Source of the DNA: JAHEFT01 sp963700705
Lineage (GTDB): Bacteria; Pseudomonadota; Gammaproteobacteria; Xanthomonadales; SZUA-36
Assembly: GCA_963700705.1 (NCBI GenBank)
Contig: CAVOYQ010000016.1
Coordinates: forward strand, 34,189-98,188
Reading direction: 5' to 3'
DNA length: 64,000 nt
This document shows, piece after piece, positions 54,792 through 64,000 of the stretch (position 1 is its first letter; each line of letters starts with the position of its first letter). The translations under genes and the position numbers were made by a program. Under the pieces are notes generated by a model, which did no database searches, was not told the origin of the DNA, and saw nothing but the letters and a program-made list of their open reading frames with translations.

Positions 54792-55931
54792 TCAGCGATC
54801 GTCAATCGCTATGTAATTCCTTTCTCCTGGACCAATGTAGTCGGCGGCAGGGCGTATGATACGGTTGTCCGCCCGCTGCTCAAAAACATGCGCGCACCAG
54901 CCCGTCACGCGTGCTATGGCAAATAGCGGCGTGAACAAACCGGTCGGAATACCCATCAACTTGTAAGCGCTGGCATGGAAGAAATCCACGTTGGGAAACA
55001 TGTTCTTCGCTTCTTTCATCGTGCGCTCAACGGCCACGGAGATCGAATACAGCATCATGTCCTGCTTCAACTCCGCGAGCTTGCGCGACCACTCCTTGAT
55101 GATGGCATTACGCGGGTCGCGGACCCGGTAAACGGCGTGACCAAAACCCATGATGAGTTCTTTTGCCGACAGCCTGCGCAGAACATCGGCGACCGCTTCA
55201 TCCTCGGATTCATACGGTTCTATCATCGCCATAGCGGCCTCGTTGGCGCCGCCGTGCAAAGGACCGCGGAGCGACCCGATGGCTGCAGTGATGCAGGAGT
55301 GGAGGTCGGTGAGCGTCGAGGCGGAAACACGCGCGGTAAAGGTCGACGCATTGAATTCGTGCTCGGCATAAAGGATCAGCGAGGCGTCCATCACGCGGGC
55401 AGACAGCTCATCCGGTTCCTCGCCATGCAGCATGTGCAGGAAATGCGCCCCGATACCGTCGTCATCCGTGGCGGTCTCAATTCTCACGCCGTCGTGTGAA
55501 AACCGGTACCAGTAAAGCAGGATCGATGGAAATATGGCCAGCAACCGGTCCGCCACGTCCTGCTGGTTGGAAAAATCGCCTTCCGGCTCAATGTTGCCAA
55601 GGAACGAACAGCCCGTTCTCATCACGTCCATGGGGTGAGCACTGGCGGGTATCCGTTCCAGCACCTCCTTCATTGGCTGCGGCAGTCCGCGCAATCCTTT
55701 CAGCCTGGACTTCCAGTCGTCGAGTTCCGCCCGGTTCGGCAAGTGCCCTTTCAGCAGCAGGTAAGCAACCTCGTAAAACGTCGAAAACTCGGCCAGTTCA
55801 GTAACGTCAAAGCCCCGGTACCGCAGGCTGTTGCCTTCCGCGCCCACGGTACACACCGCTGTCCGGCCGGCTGACTGACCACGTAAGCCTGCCCCGGAGT
55901 TCTTCTTGCCAGTCGCCTGTTCTTCAGCCAT
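54792..55931 (-). CDS. prpC: 2-methylcitrate synthase
   Basis: PrpC condenses propionyl-CoA with oxaloacetate to 2-methylcitrate. The 379-residue protein has the citrate-synthase fold: an N-terminal SLRYRGFDVTELAEF, the RGPLHGGANEAAM region near residue 235 and MGFGHAVYRVRDPRN near residue 275, with catalytic His and Asp, ending with the RIIRPAADYIGP stretch. Length and neighbours favour the methylcitrate over the citrate enzyme. Its start overlaps the end of prpB by 8 bp, and it is 16 bp from prpD. Confidence 0.93.
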   Translation of the reverse strand: MAEEQATGKKNSGAGLRGQSAGRTAVCTVGAEGNSLRYRGFDVTELAEFSTFYEVAYLLLKGHLPNRAELDDWKSRLKGLRGLPQPMKEVLERIPASAHPMDVMRTGCSFLGNIEPEGDFSNQQDVADRLLAIFPSILLYWYRFSHDGVRIETATDDDGIGAHFLHMLHGEEPDELSARVMDASLILYAEHEFNASTFTARVSASTLTDLHSCITAAIGSLRGPLHGGANEAAMAMIEPYESEDEAVADVLRRLSAKELIMGFGHAVYRVRDPRNAIIKEWSRKLAELKQDMMLYSISVAVERTMKEAKNMFPNVDFFHASAYKLMGIPTGLFTPLFAIARVTGWCAHVFEQRADNRIIRPAADYIGPGERNYIAIDDR

Positions 55932-56844
55932 TTCGTGAGTCCTCTTCGGTCTGATCGCCGGCGGAAGCGGCGAACAATTCGTCCAGCTTCTGCTCGTATT
56001 GGTGGTACCCCAGATAATCGTAAAATTCGGCCCGGGTCTGCATAATGTCGATCACATCGCGTTGATGCCCGTCTTCCAGCAAAGCACGGTAAACCGTCTC
56101 CGCGCCACGGTTCATCGCCCGGTAAGCGCCGCAGCAGTAGAGGACGATATCGACACCGGCCGCTCCCAATTCCGGCGTGGTAAACAACGGCGTGTGGCCA
56201 AATTCGGTGATATTTGCCAGGATCGGCACACCGACCGCCTGCCTGAATTCGCCATATTGTTCCAGGGTTGGCACGGCTTCCGGAAACACCATGTCGGCCC
56301 CGGCTTCGACACAGGCCACTGCCCTTTCGACGGCCAGCTGCATCCCCTCGACAGCGAGTGCATCGGTGCGGGCCATGATCACGAAACTGTCGTCGGTGCG
56401 CGCATCGACCGCGGCCTTGACCCGGTCGACCATTTCCGTTTTGGAGACGATGGATTTGCCTGGACGGTGGCCACAGCGCTTGGTAGAGACCTGGTCCTCG
56501 ATATGCATCCCGGCCGCACCGGCACGCGTCAGGTAACGCACGGTCCTGGCAATGTTGAACGCGGCGCCGAACCCTGTGTCCGCATCGACCAGCAGGGGCA
56601 GATCGCAGGCGTGCGTAATGCGGTTGACGTCGGTCAGGACATCCTCGAGCGAACTGATGCCCAGGTCCGGCAGCCCCAGGGAATTGGCCGCGAGCCCCCC
56701 ACCGGAAAGATAAATCGCCCTGTGGCCAATGGCCTTCGCCATCATGGCCGTAAATGCGTTGATCGTTCCAACTACCTGAAGCGGAGCCTGGCCGGCCACC
56801 GCCCGGCGCAGCAGCGCGCCGGGTGTAAGATCCGCCGAACTCAA
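55924..56844 (-). CDS. prpB: Methylisocitrate lyase
   Basis: PrpB cleaves 2-methylisocitrate into pyruvate and succinate, the last step of the methylcitrate cycle. The 306-residue barrel has the catalytic KRCGHR motif near residue 122, the metal-binding LLVDADTGFG near residue 83 and ARTDALAVEG near residue 158. It begins with a TTG at 56844 whose TTGA overlaps the stop codon of mdh, so the two genes are translationally coupled. Confidence 0.94.
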   Translation of the reverse strand: MSSADLTPGALLRRAVAGQAPLQVVGTINAFTAMMAKAIGHRAIYLSGGGLAANSLGLPDLGISSLEDVLTDVNRITHACDLPLLVDADTGFGAAFNIARTVRYLTRAGAAGMHIEDQVSTKRCGHRPGKSIVSKTEMVDRVKAAVDARTDDSFVIMARTDALAVEGMQLAVERAVACVEAGADMVFPEAVPTLEQYGEFRQAVGVPILANITEFGHTPLFTTPELGAAGVDIVLYCCGAYRAMNRGAETVYRALLEDGHQRDVIDIMQTRAEFYDYLGYHQYEQKLDELFAASAGDQTEEDSRNG

Positions 56845-57818
56845 AGCAGGTCTTCGACCGCTTTTCGCTCTTCCCTCAATTCGGCTTCGGTTGCGGCCAT
56901 GCGGTCGCGGCTGAATGCGTCGATTTCCAGATCCTGGACGATACGGTAATCTCCGTTCTCACAAACACAGGGGAAGGAGTAAATGATGCCGGCCCCGATT
57001 CCGTAACTGCCATCGGACGGCACCGACATCGAGACCCAGTCTCCCTCCGGTGTTCCCTGCGCCCAGTTCCGGATGTGATCAATCGCGGCAGAAGCAGCGG
57101 ACGCCGCGCTGGATGCGCCACGTGCCTTGATGATCGCAGCGCCGCGCTGTTGCACGTTGGGAATAAATGTATTGCGGTACCAGTCCTGGTCAACGCCGCT
57201 GGCAACGGTTTTGCCGCCCACTTCCGCAAACCGGATGTCCGGATACTGGGTTGACGAGTGATTGCCCCAGATCACCATCTTGGAAATGCTGGAGTGGTGC
57301 TGATTGATGTTGCCCGCCAGTTGGGCCAGCGCACGGTTATGATCCAGGCGGGTCATCGCCGTGAAATTGCGCGGGTTAAGGTCGGGTGCCGCGGCCTGGG
57401 CAATCAGGGCATTCGTGTTCGCAGGATTCCCAACCACGAGCACCTTGATATCCCGGCTGGCCACCTTGTTCATGGCTGCGCCCTGCGGGCCGAAAATCTT
57501 GCCATTGGCGGACAGCAGGTCAGCACGCTCCATGCCAGGCCCGCGCGGGCGGGCGCCGACGAGCAACGCGTAATCTGTATCCTTGAAAGCTACTTCAGGA
57601 TCATCGGTAGCCACGGTTTCCACCAACAACGGGAAGGCGGCATCCTGAAGCTCCATCATCACGCCCTGGAGCGCCCCCATCGCCGGGGTTATTTCCAGCA
57701 GCTGTAAAATGACCGGCTGGTCAGGCCCCAGCATGTCTCCGGCTGCAATTCTGAAACAAAGTTGGTAGCCTATCTGGCCAGCGGCACCGGTAATGGCAAC
57801 TCTCACAGGATGGTTCAT
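56841..57818 (-). CDS. mdh: Malate dehydrogenase
   Basis: Mdh oxidises malate to oxaloacetate with NAD+. The 325-residue product has the N-terminal Rossmann loop ITGAAGQIGYQL, the ARPRGPGMERADLL region, the catalytic His in IWGNHSSTQYPD near residue 187 and the LDHNRA stretch. The type matches the cytosolic-like MDH of many proteobacteria. The ATG at 57818 has AAGGAG 7 nt upstream and is preferred over an earlier ATG at 57833. It is the first gene of an operon with prpB, prpC and prpD: it supplies the oxaloacetate that PrpC consumes. Confidence 0.95.
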   Translation of the reverse strand: MNHPVRVAITGAAGQIGYQLCFRIAAGDMLGPDQPVILQLLEITPAMGALQGVMMELQDAAFPLLVETVATDDPEVAFKDTDYALLVGARPRGPGMERADLLSANGKIFGPQGAAMNKVASRDIKVLVVGNPANTNALIAQAAAPDLNPRNFTAMTRLDHNRALAQLAGNINQHHSSISKMVIWGNHSSTQYPDIRFAEVGGKTVASGVDQDWYRNTFIPNVQQRGAAIIKARGASSAASAASAAIDHIRNWAQGTPEGDWVSMSVPSDGSYGIGAGIIYSFPCVCENGDYRIVQDLEIDAFSRDRMAATEAELREERKAVEDLL

Positions 57819-58021
57819 TGATGACTCCTTCAATAATTAGGCGATCACTTTCCCGGCCGTACCGGGCCTGTATACCCGAAAAATATCCGCATCATTGTAG
57901 CTGATAATGCCTTTATACCGTTTATTTCAATCGTTAATGCTTTGCTTTTTCGAGCGTAATACTCTGGTTGTATTGAATACGAATAACCGCAGCAAAAATA
58001 TGACGTACATCAACGCACACC

Positions 58022-59684
58022 GTGAGTACCGGCGCCATGGCTGCTGACCGGGTGACCGGCAAGGCATTTGCCACGCGCTCGGAGGTCATGGCCCCCAGTG
58101 CAATGGCTGCCACCAGTCACCCGCTGGCCACGCAGATCGCGCTGGATATCATGCGCGACGGTGGGAACGCTATCGATGCGCGCGATTGCGGCCAACGCTG
58201 CGCTGGGTCTGATGGAACCAACCAGCAACGGCATCGGCGGCGACCTGTTCGCGCTGGTCTGGGAGGCGAAAACCCTGTCCCTTCACGGCTTGAACGCGTC
58301 CGGTCGATCACCCATGTCGCTGACGCTCGAGTGGTTTGCCAGGAACGGCATAGGGAAAATCCCGCCTTATGGCCCCTTGCCGGTTTCCGTTCCCGGGGCC
58401 GTGGACGGCTGGTTCGAGTTACACGGACGTTTTGGCAGGCTGCCGATGGCGCGGATCCTCCAGCCCACGATTGACTACGCCCGCAGCGGACACCCGGTGC
58501 ACGAAACCATTGCTTATTACTGGGACCAGTCCATAAAAAGCTGCGCGCCCTACCCCGGCTTTCTGCAGCAAATGACCGTCGGCGGCCGTGCGCCCGCCGC
58601 CGGGGAGGTATGGAAAAACCCCAATCTTGCCAACACGCTGGAACAGATAGCCCATGAAGGCCGCGACGCGTTTTACCGGGGGGATATTGCCCGCGTGATT
58701 GGAGAGTACATGCAGGCCAATGGAGGGTTTCTTTCTTTTGATGACCTGGCTGCCCACACCAGCACCTGGGTAGATCCCGTGTCCATGAACTACCGTGGAT
58801 ACGACATTTGGGAACTTCCCCCTAACGGCCAGGGAATTGCCGCACTCCAGATATTGGCGATCATGGAACAGTTTGACGTTGCGGCCATGGGCTTCGGCTC
58901 GGCGGACCATGTTCACCTCTTCCTGGAAGCCAAGAAACTGGCGTTCGAAGACCGCGCCCGCTTTTACTCGGATCCCGCCTTCATGGACGTTTCGGTGGAG
59001 AAACTGATCTCCAGGGATTACGCGGCCGGGCGAAAAGCCCTGATCGACATGAATAAGGCAGCCACAGAATTTCCTCACGGCGACCCCGAAGTGCTGCGTG
59101 AAGGCGACACCATCTACCTGGCTACAGCCGACAGCGAAGGCAACATGGTCTCACTGATCCAGAGTAACTACCGTGGGATGGGGTCCGGTATGACGCCGCC
59201 GGGGCTGGGGTTTGTACTGCAGGATCGAGGCGAATTATTTGACCTGAATCCCGGACACCCCAACTCCCTGGCACCGGGGAAGCTGCCTTTTCACACCATC
59301 ATCCCGGCATTCATTACCAAGGACGGCAAGCCACTGCTCAGTTTCGGAGTGATGGGCGGGGGAATGCAACCGCAGGGCCACGCCCAGATCGTCGCAAACC
59401 TGGTTGATTTCGGAATGGGGTTGCAGGAAGCCGGTGACGCGCCGCGCATCCATCACTCCGGCTCCAGCGAACCCACGGGCGAAACGATGAGTGATGGCGG
59501 CGTGGTAAACCTTGAAACCGGGTTCGAATACGAAGCGATCCGTGACCTGCTGAATCGCGGGCACAGGATCGAACACGCCCTGGGACCTTTTGGTGGCTAC
59601 CAGGCCATCATGAAACACCCGGAATACGGGGTCTATATCGGCGCATCGGAATCCCGCAAGGACGGCCAGGCCGCCGGTTACTGA
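58022..59684 (+). CDS. Gamma-glutamyltransferase family protein (one frame break)
   Basis: An Ntn-hydrolase of the gamma-glutamyltransferase family, about 553 residues after repair. N-terminal ATSHPLATQIALDIMRDGGNAIDA and GLMEPTSNGIGGDLFAL are the family start, and the auto-processing region reads GDTIYLATADSEGNMVSLIQS near residue 365, with Thr available as nucleophile. The C-terminal GGGMQPQGHAQI is typical of the YwrD-like branch rather than classical GGT. No signal peptide is seen, so it is likely cytoplasmic. The frame breaks at about 58181 (one extra c between two GCG codons). The start is unsure: GTG 58022 or ATG 58037. Confidence 0.85.
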
Positions 59685-59762
59685 CCAAAAGGGTCGCAAG
59701 AAAGTGATTGATTTCCAAGGGTAAACCCTGTAGTGTGCGCGCCTGCCGGAAAGGACCACATC

Positions 59763-61346
59763 GTGATAGAAAACCTTCGAAACATCGCCATTATCGCCCA
59801 TGTAGACCATGGAAAAACCACGCTGGTGGACCAGTTGTTGCAGCAATCAGGCACGCTGGGCGACAGGGCCGCAACGCCTGAGCGAGTGATGGACTCGAAC
59901 GAACTCGAAAAAGAGCGCGGGATCACCATCCTGTCCAAGAACACGGCCATAACGTGGAATGACGGAGAAATAACCTACGATATCAATATCGTAGACACTC
60001 CCGGGCACGCGGATTTCGGCGGCGAGGTCGAGCGGATTCTCAGCATGGTAGATTCCGTTTTGCTGCTCGTTGACGCCGTCGACGGCCCGATGCCCCAAAC
60101 CCGTTTCGTCACCCAGAAAGCCTTTGAAATGGGGTTCAAGCCGATTGTCGTCATTAACAAGGTCGATCGTGACGGTGCGCGGCCCCACTGGGTCCTGGAT
60201 CAGACTTTCGAATTGTTTGATCAGCTGGGTGCCAGTAATGAGCAGCTGGATTTTCCGGTGGTTTACGCATCGGCGCTGCATGGGTATGCCGGTCTCACTG
60301 AAGACGTGAGAGAAGGCGACATGCGGCCGCTGTTTGAAACGATCGTCAAATATGTCGCCCATCCGCCGGTAAATATCGACGGCCCTTTCCAGATGCGCGT
60401 CACGACTCTCGACTACAGCGCCTATGTGGGCGTGATCGGTATCGGGCGGGTACAGCGGGGCAGCGTCAAGCCAAACCAGCAGATCTGCGTTGTCAGCAGT
60501 GACGGCAATCAGCGTAATGCCAGGGTGCTCCAGGTGCTTGGATTCCATGGCCTGAAGCGCATCGAAGTGCCTACCGCGCAAGCCGGCGACATCATCGCGA
60601 TAACCGGTGTTGAAAATTTGCAGATTTCCGACACCCTGTGCGACCGCAGCGCACCCGAAGCCTTACCGGCCCTGACTGTTGACGAACCCACGATCAGCAT
60701 GACATTCCGGGTCAATAATTCACCGTTCGCAGGTCGCGAAGGAAAATTCCTGACCAGCCGGCAACTGCGGGAGCGCCTGCTGCGGGAGGCCAGTCACAAC
60801 GTTTCGCTGCGTGTCGAGGATACTGATAGCCCGGAACGCTTCAAGATTTCGGGACGCGGCGAATTGCACCTTTCCATCCTGATTGAAACGATGCGCAGGG
60901 AAGGCTACGAACTGGCCATATCGCGTCCTGAAGTCATCCTTCACGAAACCGAACACGGCCAGGAAGAACCTTACGAGCAGCTGGTTGTCGACCTGGTGAG
61001 TGATTACCAGGGTGGCGTGATGGAACGCCTTGGGGATCGCCGCGGCGAACTGAAAAACATGCAGCTTGACGGCAAAGGCCGTGTGCGCCTTGACTACATC
61101 ATTCCGGCTCGCGGATTGATCGGCTTCCAGTCTGAATTCAGAACATTGACCGCCGGCACCGGATTGATGTTCCACATTTTCGACCACTACGGACCCTATC
61201 ATTCCGGTGACATTTCCCGGCGCAACAACGGTGTATTGATTTCAAACAGTACCGGAAAAGCCCTGGCCTATGCCCTGTTCAACCTGCAGGACCGCGGCAG
61301 GATGATTATCGAACCCAACGTCGATGTCTATCAGGGCCAGGTGATC
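59763..61346 (+). CDS. typA: Ribosome-associated GTPase TypA/BipA (3' end lost at junction)
   Basis: BipA is a translational GTPase related to EF-G that helps ribosome assembly, especially in cold or stress. The frame starts at GTG 59763 (AAGGA upstream) with IENLRNIAIIAHVDHGKTTLVDQLL (G1). G2 (EKERGITI), G3 (DTPGHADF) and G4 (NKVDRDGA) follow. About 528 residues match the family, ending with the DVYQGQVI strand. After that the family should continue with about 80 more residues (GIHSR...); instead the sequence changes to unrelated DNA at 61346. The frame stays open to 61460 by chance. Truncation by a chimeric join is the best explanation. Confidence 0.93.
61343..61346. other. Probable chimeric junction at a GATC tetranucleotide
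   Basis: On the left the BipA reading frame fits its family up to the codons for QVI (ending GATC at 61346). On the right a minus-strand peptidase reads GGRI up to the same four bases and then also loses its expected continuation. The two proteins break at the same GATC, which both share. Confidence 0.75.
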
Positions 61347-61798
61347 CTCCCGCCTCCCTTCGGAATTTCTGTATTCTTACCGCCTTTTTCCGCCGCATTT
61401 GTAAGGAGCATCGGCTTCCAGGGCTCGGTCACCTTCCAGTCTGCCGGATCGGTAGGCTGACCGTCATAGTGTGCGTAGAAGATGATCGTTTTCGTTGCCC
61501 GGGGGACAATGTATTCCCCGTAGACGGCTGGCGGGGCCTTTGGATCGTCGATGGTAAGAAGCCGTGCCGAAATGCCTTTGTTTTCAAGCAGCTGCCGGAT
61601 GTATTCGGCGTTTGTCCGAATGTCCGCAACATTCGCCGCTACATTAGGCATTGAAAGAAGCTCCGAGAATTCGCGAAGCAGCTTCGCTTCGTTCTCTTGT
61701 CGGTAGTTGCGAGCGGCCGATACCGCGTCCGTTTGGGCGAGCAGATGTGACGCGAAGAGGGGCGCAAGTACGAAAACGAGCAGGATCCGATTTCTCAT
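61347..61798 (-). CDS. M20-family peptidase, N-terminal part (cut at junction)
   Basis: A minus-strand reading frame that starts at an ATG at 61798 with a signal peptide (ILLVFVLAPLFASHLLA), then FSELLSMPNVAAN, IFYAHYDGQP (one zinc ligand) and WKPML, a usual start of M20/M25/M40 metallopeptidases. It should run to about 450 residues but ends at the junction after about 150. Its style, and the E1 gene beside it, resemble Acidobacteriota or Bacteroidota rather than the gammaproteobacterial block (impression, not tested). Confidence 0.65.
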
Positions 61799-62028
61799 TT
61801 GCTGTGATGTCTGAATGGCTCGAAAGCCCGGAGATGTTTACTGAATTTCTGGAACTGGTTCTTTGAATGCAGATGCATCGTGCGGTAAAGAGAGAAATGA
61901 GTCAAGAGGCGCGCTCAAGGGAGTCACCGAGCCGTTCGGGTTGGATCCTCTTGCAAATTGAGCTTCCTAAACGCATCGGGCTGGGACAAGCCCCGCCCTT
62001 ACAACCTGCGAATCACAAGTCGCGGTAC
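61799..62028. other. Non-coding stretch in the foreign segment
   Basis: 230 bp between the start of the peptidase and the end of the E1 gene. It probably holds the promoter or ribosome site of the peptidase on the minus strand. Nothing else recognised. Confidence 0.3.
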
Positions 62029-64000
62029 CTAGTACCGCATCAATTCGCGCACGGCTTCTTCAACATCAGCAACCTGTGGGGATCGCGTCTTCCATTTCTT
62101 CGGCGCGTACGCGACAAACGTATCAGTCGCTCCGACACGGCGGACAGGAGCGTCTAGAAATTCGAACAACTCGTCGGAAATCCTGGCCGCGATCTCCGCG
62201 CCGTATCCGAATGAAAGCGGATCTTCGTGCGCGACAACAGCTCGGCTGGTCTTCTTCACGCTTTCGGCGATCGCTTCCCAGTCAAATGGAGCTAGAGTAC
62301 GCAGATCTACGATCTCGACACCCCGTCCTTCTCAAGCTGTTTCGCGGCCTGTCTCGATCGTTCGACAAGCGCTCCGAATGTGATTATCGATACATCTGAA
62401 CCTTCCTTTACTCGGTCTTAGCCTTACCGAACGGGATCATGAACTCATCAGACGGGTACTCCGACTGGTTGTAGACCTGACGGTAAAGGTGTTTGTGTTC
62501 AAGGAAAAGAACGGGGTCGTCTCGAGCGGATCGAGGTCCTGAGCAGTCCGTTCGCGTCGAGTGCGTTGGACGGATACGCGATCCTGAGACCGGGCGTGTG
62601 TGAGAAGATGGTAGTGCCGGATTGCGAGTGGTAGATCGCACCGCCTTTCAGGTATCCGCCTACGGGGACACGGATCACCACCGGCGAACTGAAATCTCCG
62701 TCACTCCTCCAGCGCATAAGAGCAAGCTCGTTGCGGATCTGGTGATATGCGGGCCAAATGTAATCGAAGAACTGGATCTTGACGACCGGTTTCAAACCGC
62801 GGGTCGCCATCCCGATCGCGCGTCCGACGATGTTGGCTTCCGCGAGCGGGGAATTGAAGACGCGTTCGCTCCCGAACTCCCTCTGGAGATTCGCGGTGAC
62901 CTTGAACACGCCGCCCTTGCCTTTGACCTGCTCAAGGTACTCTTCGCGCGAACAGTCGGCGACGTCCTCGCCGAATACGACAATGCGCGGATCGCGCGCC
63001 ATCTCCGTATGGAGGCAGCGGTTGATCAGATCGACCATCGTCCCCGGATTGCCCGAAAGCTCGGCACCTTCTTCCGAATCGAACTCTGCCGAAGTCGGAT
63101 CGACATCTTCTGAGTAAACGTTTCGGTAAGTTGTCGAAGGATCGGGCTGCGGACTCGCGAGAGCTTCGTCAGTTGCCACTGAGATCTCGGCATCGACTTC
63201 CTTACGCAACGCTTCAAGTTCCTCGGATTTCGCGATCCCTTCCGTCATAAGGAATTCGCCGAACGTCGTGATCGGATCGATCTTCGCATCCTGCTGGCGT
63301 TCTTCATCCGTCCTGTAAAGTTTTTCGTCGTCGCAAAAGCGAGTGCGAATAAGGCCTGATGACCTTCGCGTGGATAAGCGCGGCGCCCCTTCGTTCGCGG
63401 CAATGCGAGACGGCTTTTGTGAATGCTTCGTAAGATTCAAGCGGGTCCGTGCCGTCGATCTTCTGAATGAACAGGTTCGGGAACCCGATCAAAAGGTCCG
63501 AAACGCTTCCTCCGGCGGTCTGCACCTCGACAGGTACCGAAATGGCGTAACCATTGTCCTCGACAAGAAATATAACTGGCAGCTTCAGATTGCACGCGGT
63601 ATTCAGCGCTTCCCAGAATTCGCCTTCCGACGTTGTTCCGTCGCCGACAGACACGTACACGACCTCGTCGCCCTTAAATCCTTTGACCTTGTCCTTCAGT
63701 TCCTTGACGAGCGACGCCCTGTAACTCGCTTCGGCAGCCCGACCGCCTGCAGAAGCTGGGTCCCGGTGGAGAAGATTGCGAAGGTACGTTAAGCGGGACG
63801 GATCCCCAATGGGAAGGCATCTGGCGGCCGTGCGAGTTGGGGTCCGCTTCCGCGCCGACGGCCGACAAGAGCATTTCCTTCGGCGTCATTCCCAGCTGGA
63901 TCATCAACGCCCGGTCACGGTAATAGGGATAGAACCAGTCGTAGCCAGCTTTCATCGCAAGCCCGGCAGCGGTCAAAACAGCTTCGTGGCCGGCGCCCGA
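62029..64000 (-). CDS. Fused 2-oxoacid dehydrogenase E1 alpha-beta component (partial, several frame breaks)
   Basis: On the minus strand, pieces in changing frames together make a fused E1 alpha and beta subunit of a branched-chain 2-oxoacid (or related) dehydrogenase. Alpha part: GAGHEAV at the right edge, then FYPYYRDRAL, SHGRQMPSHWG, and the ThDP loop VGDGTTSEGEFWEALNTACN with DNGYAISVP. Beta part: FGEDVADCSREEYLEQV, NSPLAEANIVGRAIGMA and HTPGLRIAYPS, ending in VADVEEAVRELMRY with a stop at 62029. At least six frame shifts (about 63790, 63740, 63355, 62530, 62415, 62320) of both signs break it. The N-terminus runs off the window. The breaks look like sequence errors rather than gene decay, since each fragment is well conserved. 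Confidence 0.75.

Noticed and set aside
2..59684. Programmed +1 frameshifting as explanation for the repeated frame breaks
   Set aside because: Thirteen unrelated housekeeping genes with no shared slippery sequence or early stop pattern; sequence error is simpler.
1..64000. CRISPR arrays, tRNA or rRNA genes, transposases, phage genes, toxin-antitoxin pairs
   Set aside because: None seen on either strand by reading; no repeated-spacer pattern and no recognisable RNA gene or mobile-element protein.

Overview
The window reads as one long block of a gammaproteobacterial chromosome (about positions 1-61346) joined to a short piece of unrelated DNA (about 61347-64000). The main block is dense housekeeping DNA with many conserved gammaproteobacterial neighbourhoods: rhodanese-secB-gpsA-trmL, ftsE-ftsX-rpoH, rhlB/trxA/rho, the full cytochrome c oxidase assembly cluster, and gspAB. 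A fused aspartate kinase/diaminopimelate decarboxylase and a split B12-dependent ribonucleotide reductase (nrdJa/nrdJb) point to an aerobic, free-living lineage near the Xanthomonadales/Woeseiales/Steroidobacter part of the class. That placement is inference from gene content only. No rRNA, tRNA, CRISPR array, prophage, insertion sequence or obvious defence or biosynthetic island was seen.

Layout. 1-7564 (+): a degenerate GGDEF/EAL protein, gluQ, accA, tilS, xseB, ispA and dxs (lipid precursor, tRNA and isoprenoid genes). 7549-10530: a DUF2238 membrane protein with a universal stress protein (-), then an alcohol dehydrogenase and a steroid-reductase-like membrane enzyme (+). 10550-16352 (-): a nucleotide block of nrdJa, a palindromic repeat element, nrdJb, a NERD protein, a small membrane ORF, deoA and cdd, headed by two NrdR boxes. 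16694-23436: trmL, gpsA, secB, rhodanese, gpmI, envC and an S41 protease. 23508-30233 (-): putA, gspA, gspB, rhomboid and DUF1820. 30483-39099 (+): DUF2244, coxB, ctaD, a small assembly protein, ctaG, ctaE, SURF1, a CxxxC protein, ctaA and ctaB. 39223-42150: gcvP. 42159-48796 (-): lysAC, rpoH, ftsX, ftsE and rhlB. 49079-53303 (+): trxA, rho and a large zinc protease. 53326-57818 (-): mdh-prpB-prpC-prpD. 58022-61346 (+): a gamma-glutamyltransferase-like gene and a truncated typA.

How the genes work together. The oxidase cluster carries nearly everything needed to build an aa3-type oxidase: three core subunits, copper insertion (CtaG), SURF1 and heme A synthesis (CtaB, CtaA). PutA and the mdh-prpBCD operon feed proline and propionyl units into central metabolism. 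The nrdJ-deoA-cdd run joins deoxyribonucleotide synthesis with nucleoside salvage.

Quality. At least 13 frame breaks lie in otherwise well-conserved genes of the main block, and every one resolved behaves as a single extra base. Products are described as if repaired, and each break is located. The last 2.65 kb has denser frame breaks of both signs and begins at a GATC tetranucleotide in the middle of typA, so it is most likely a chimeric join. I found no convincing new biological system. The most interesting leads are the repeat element inside nrdJab, the tandem NrdR boxes, the TAATG-coupled small ORF before deoA, and the mdh-prp operon.
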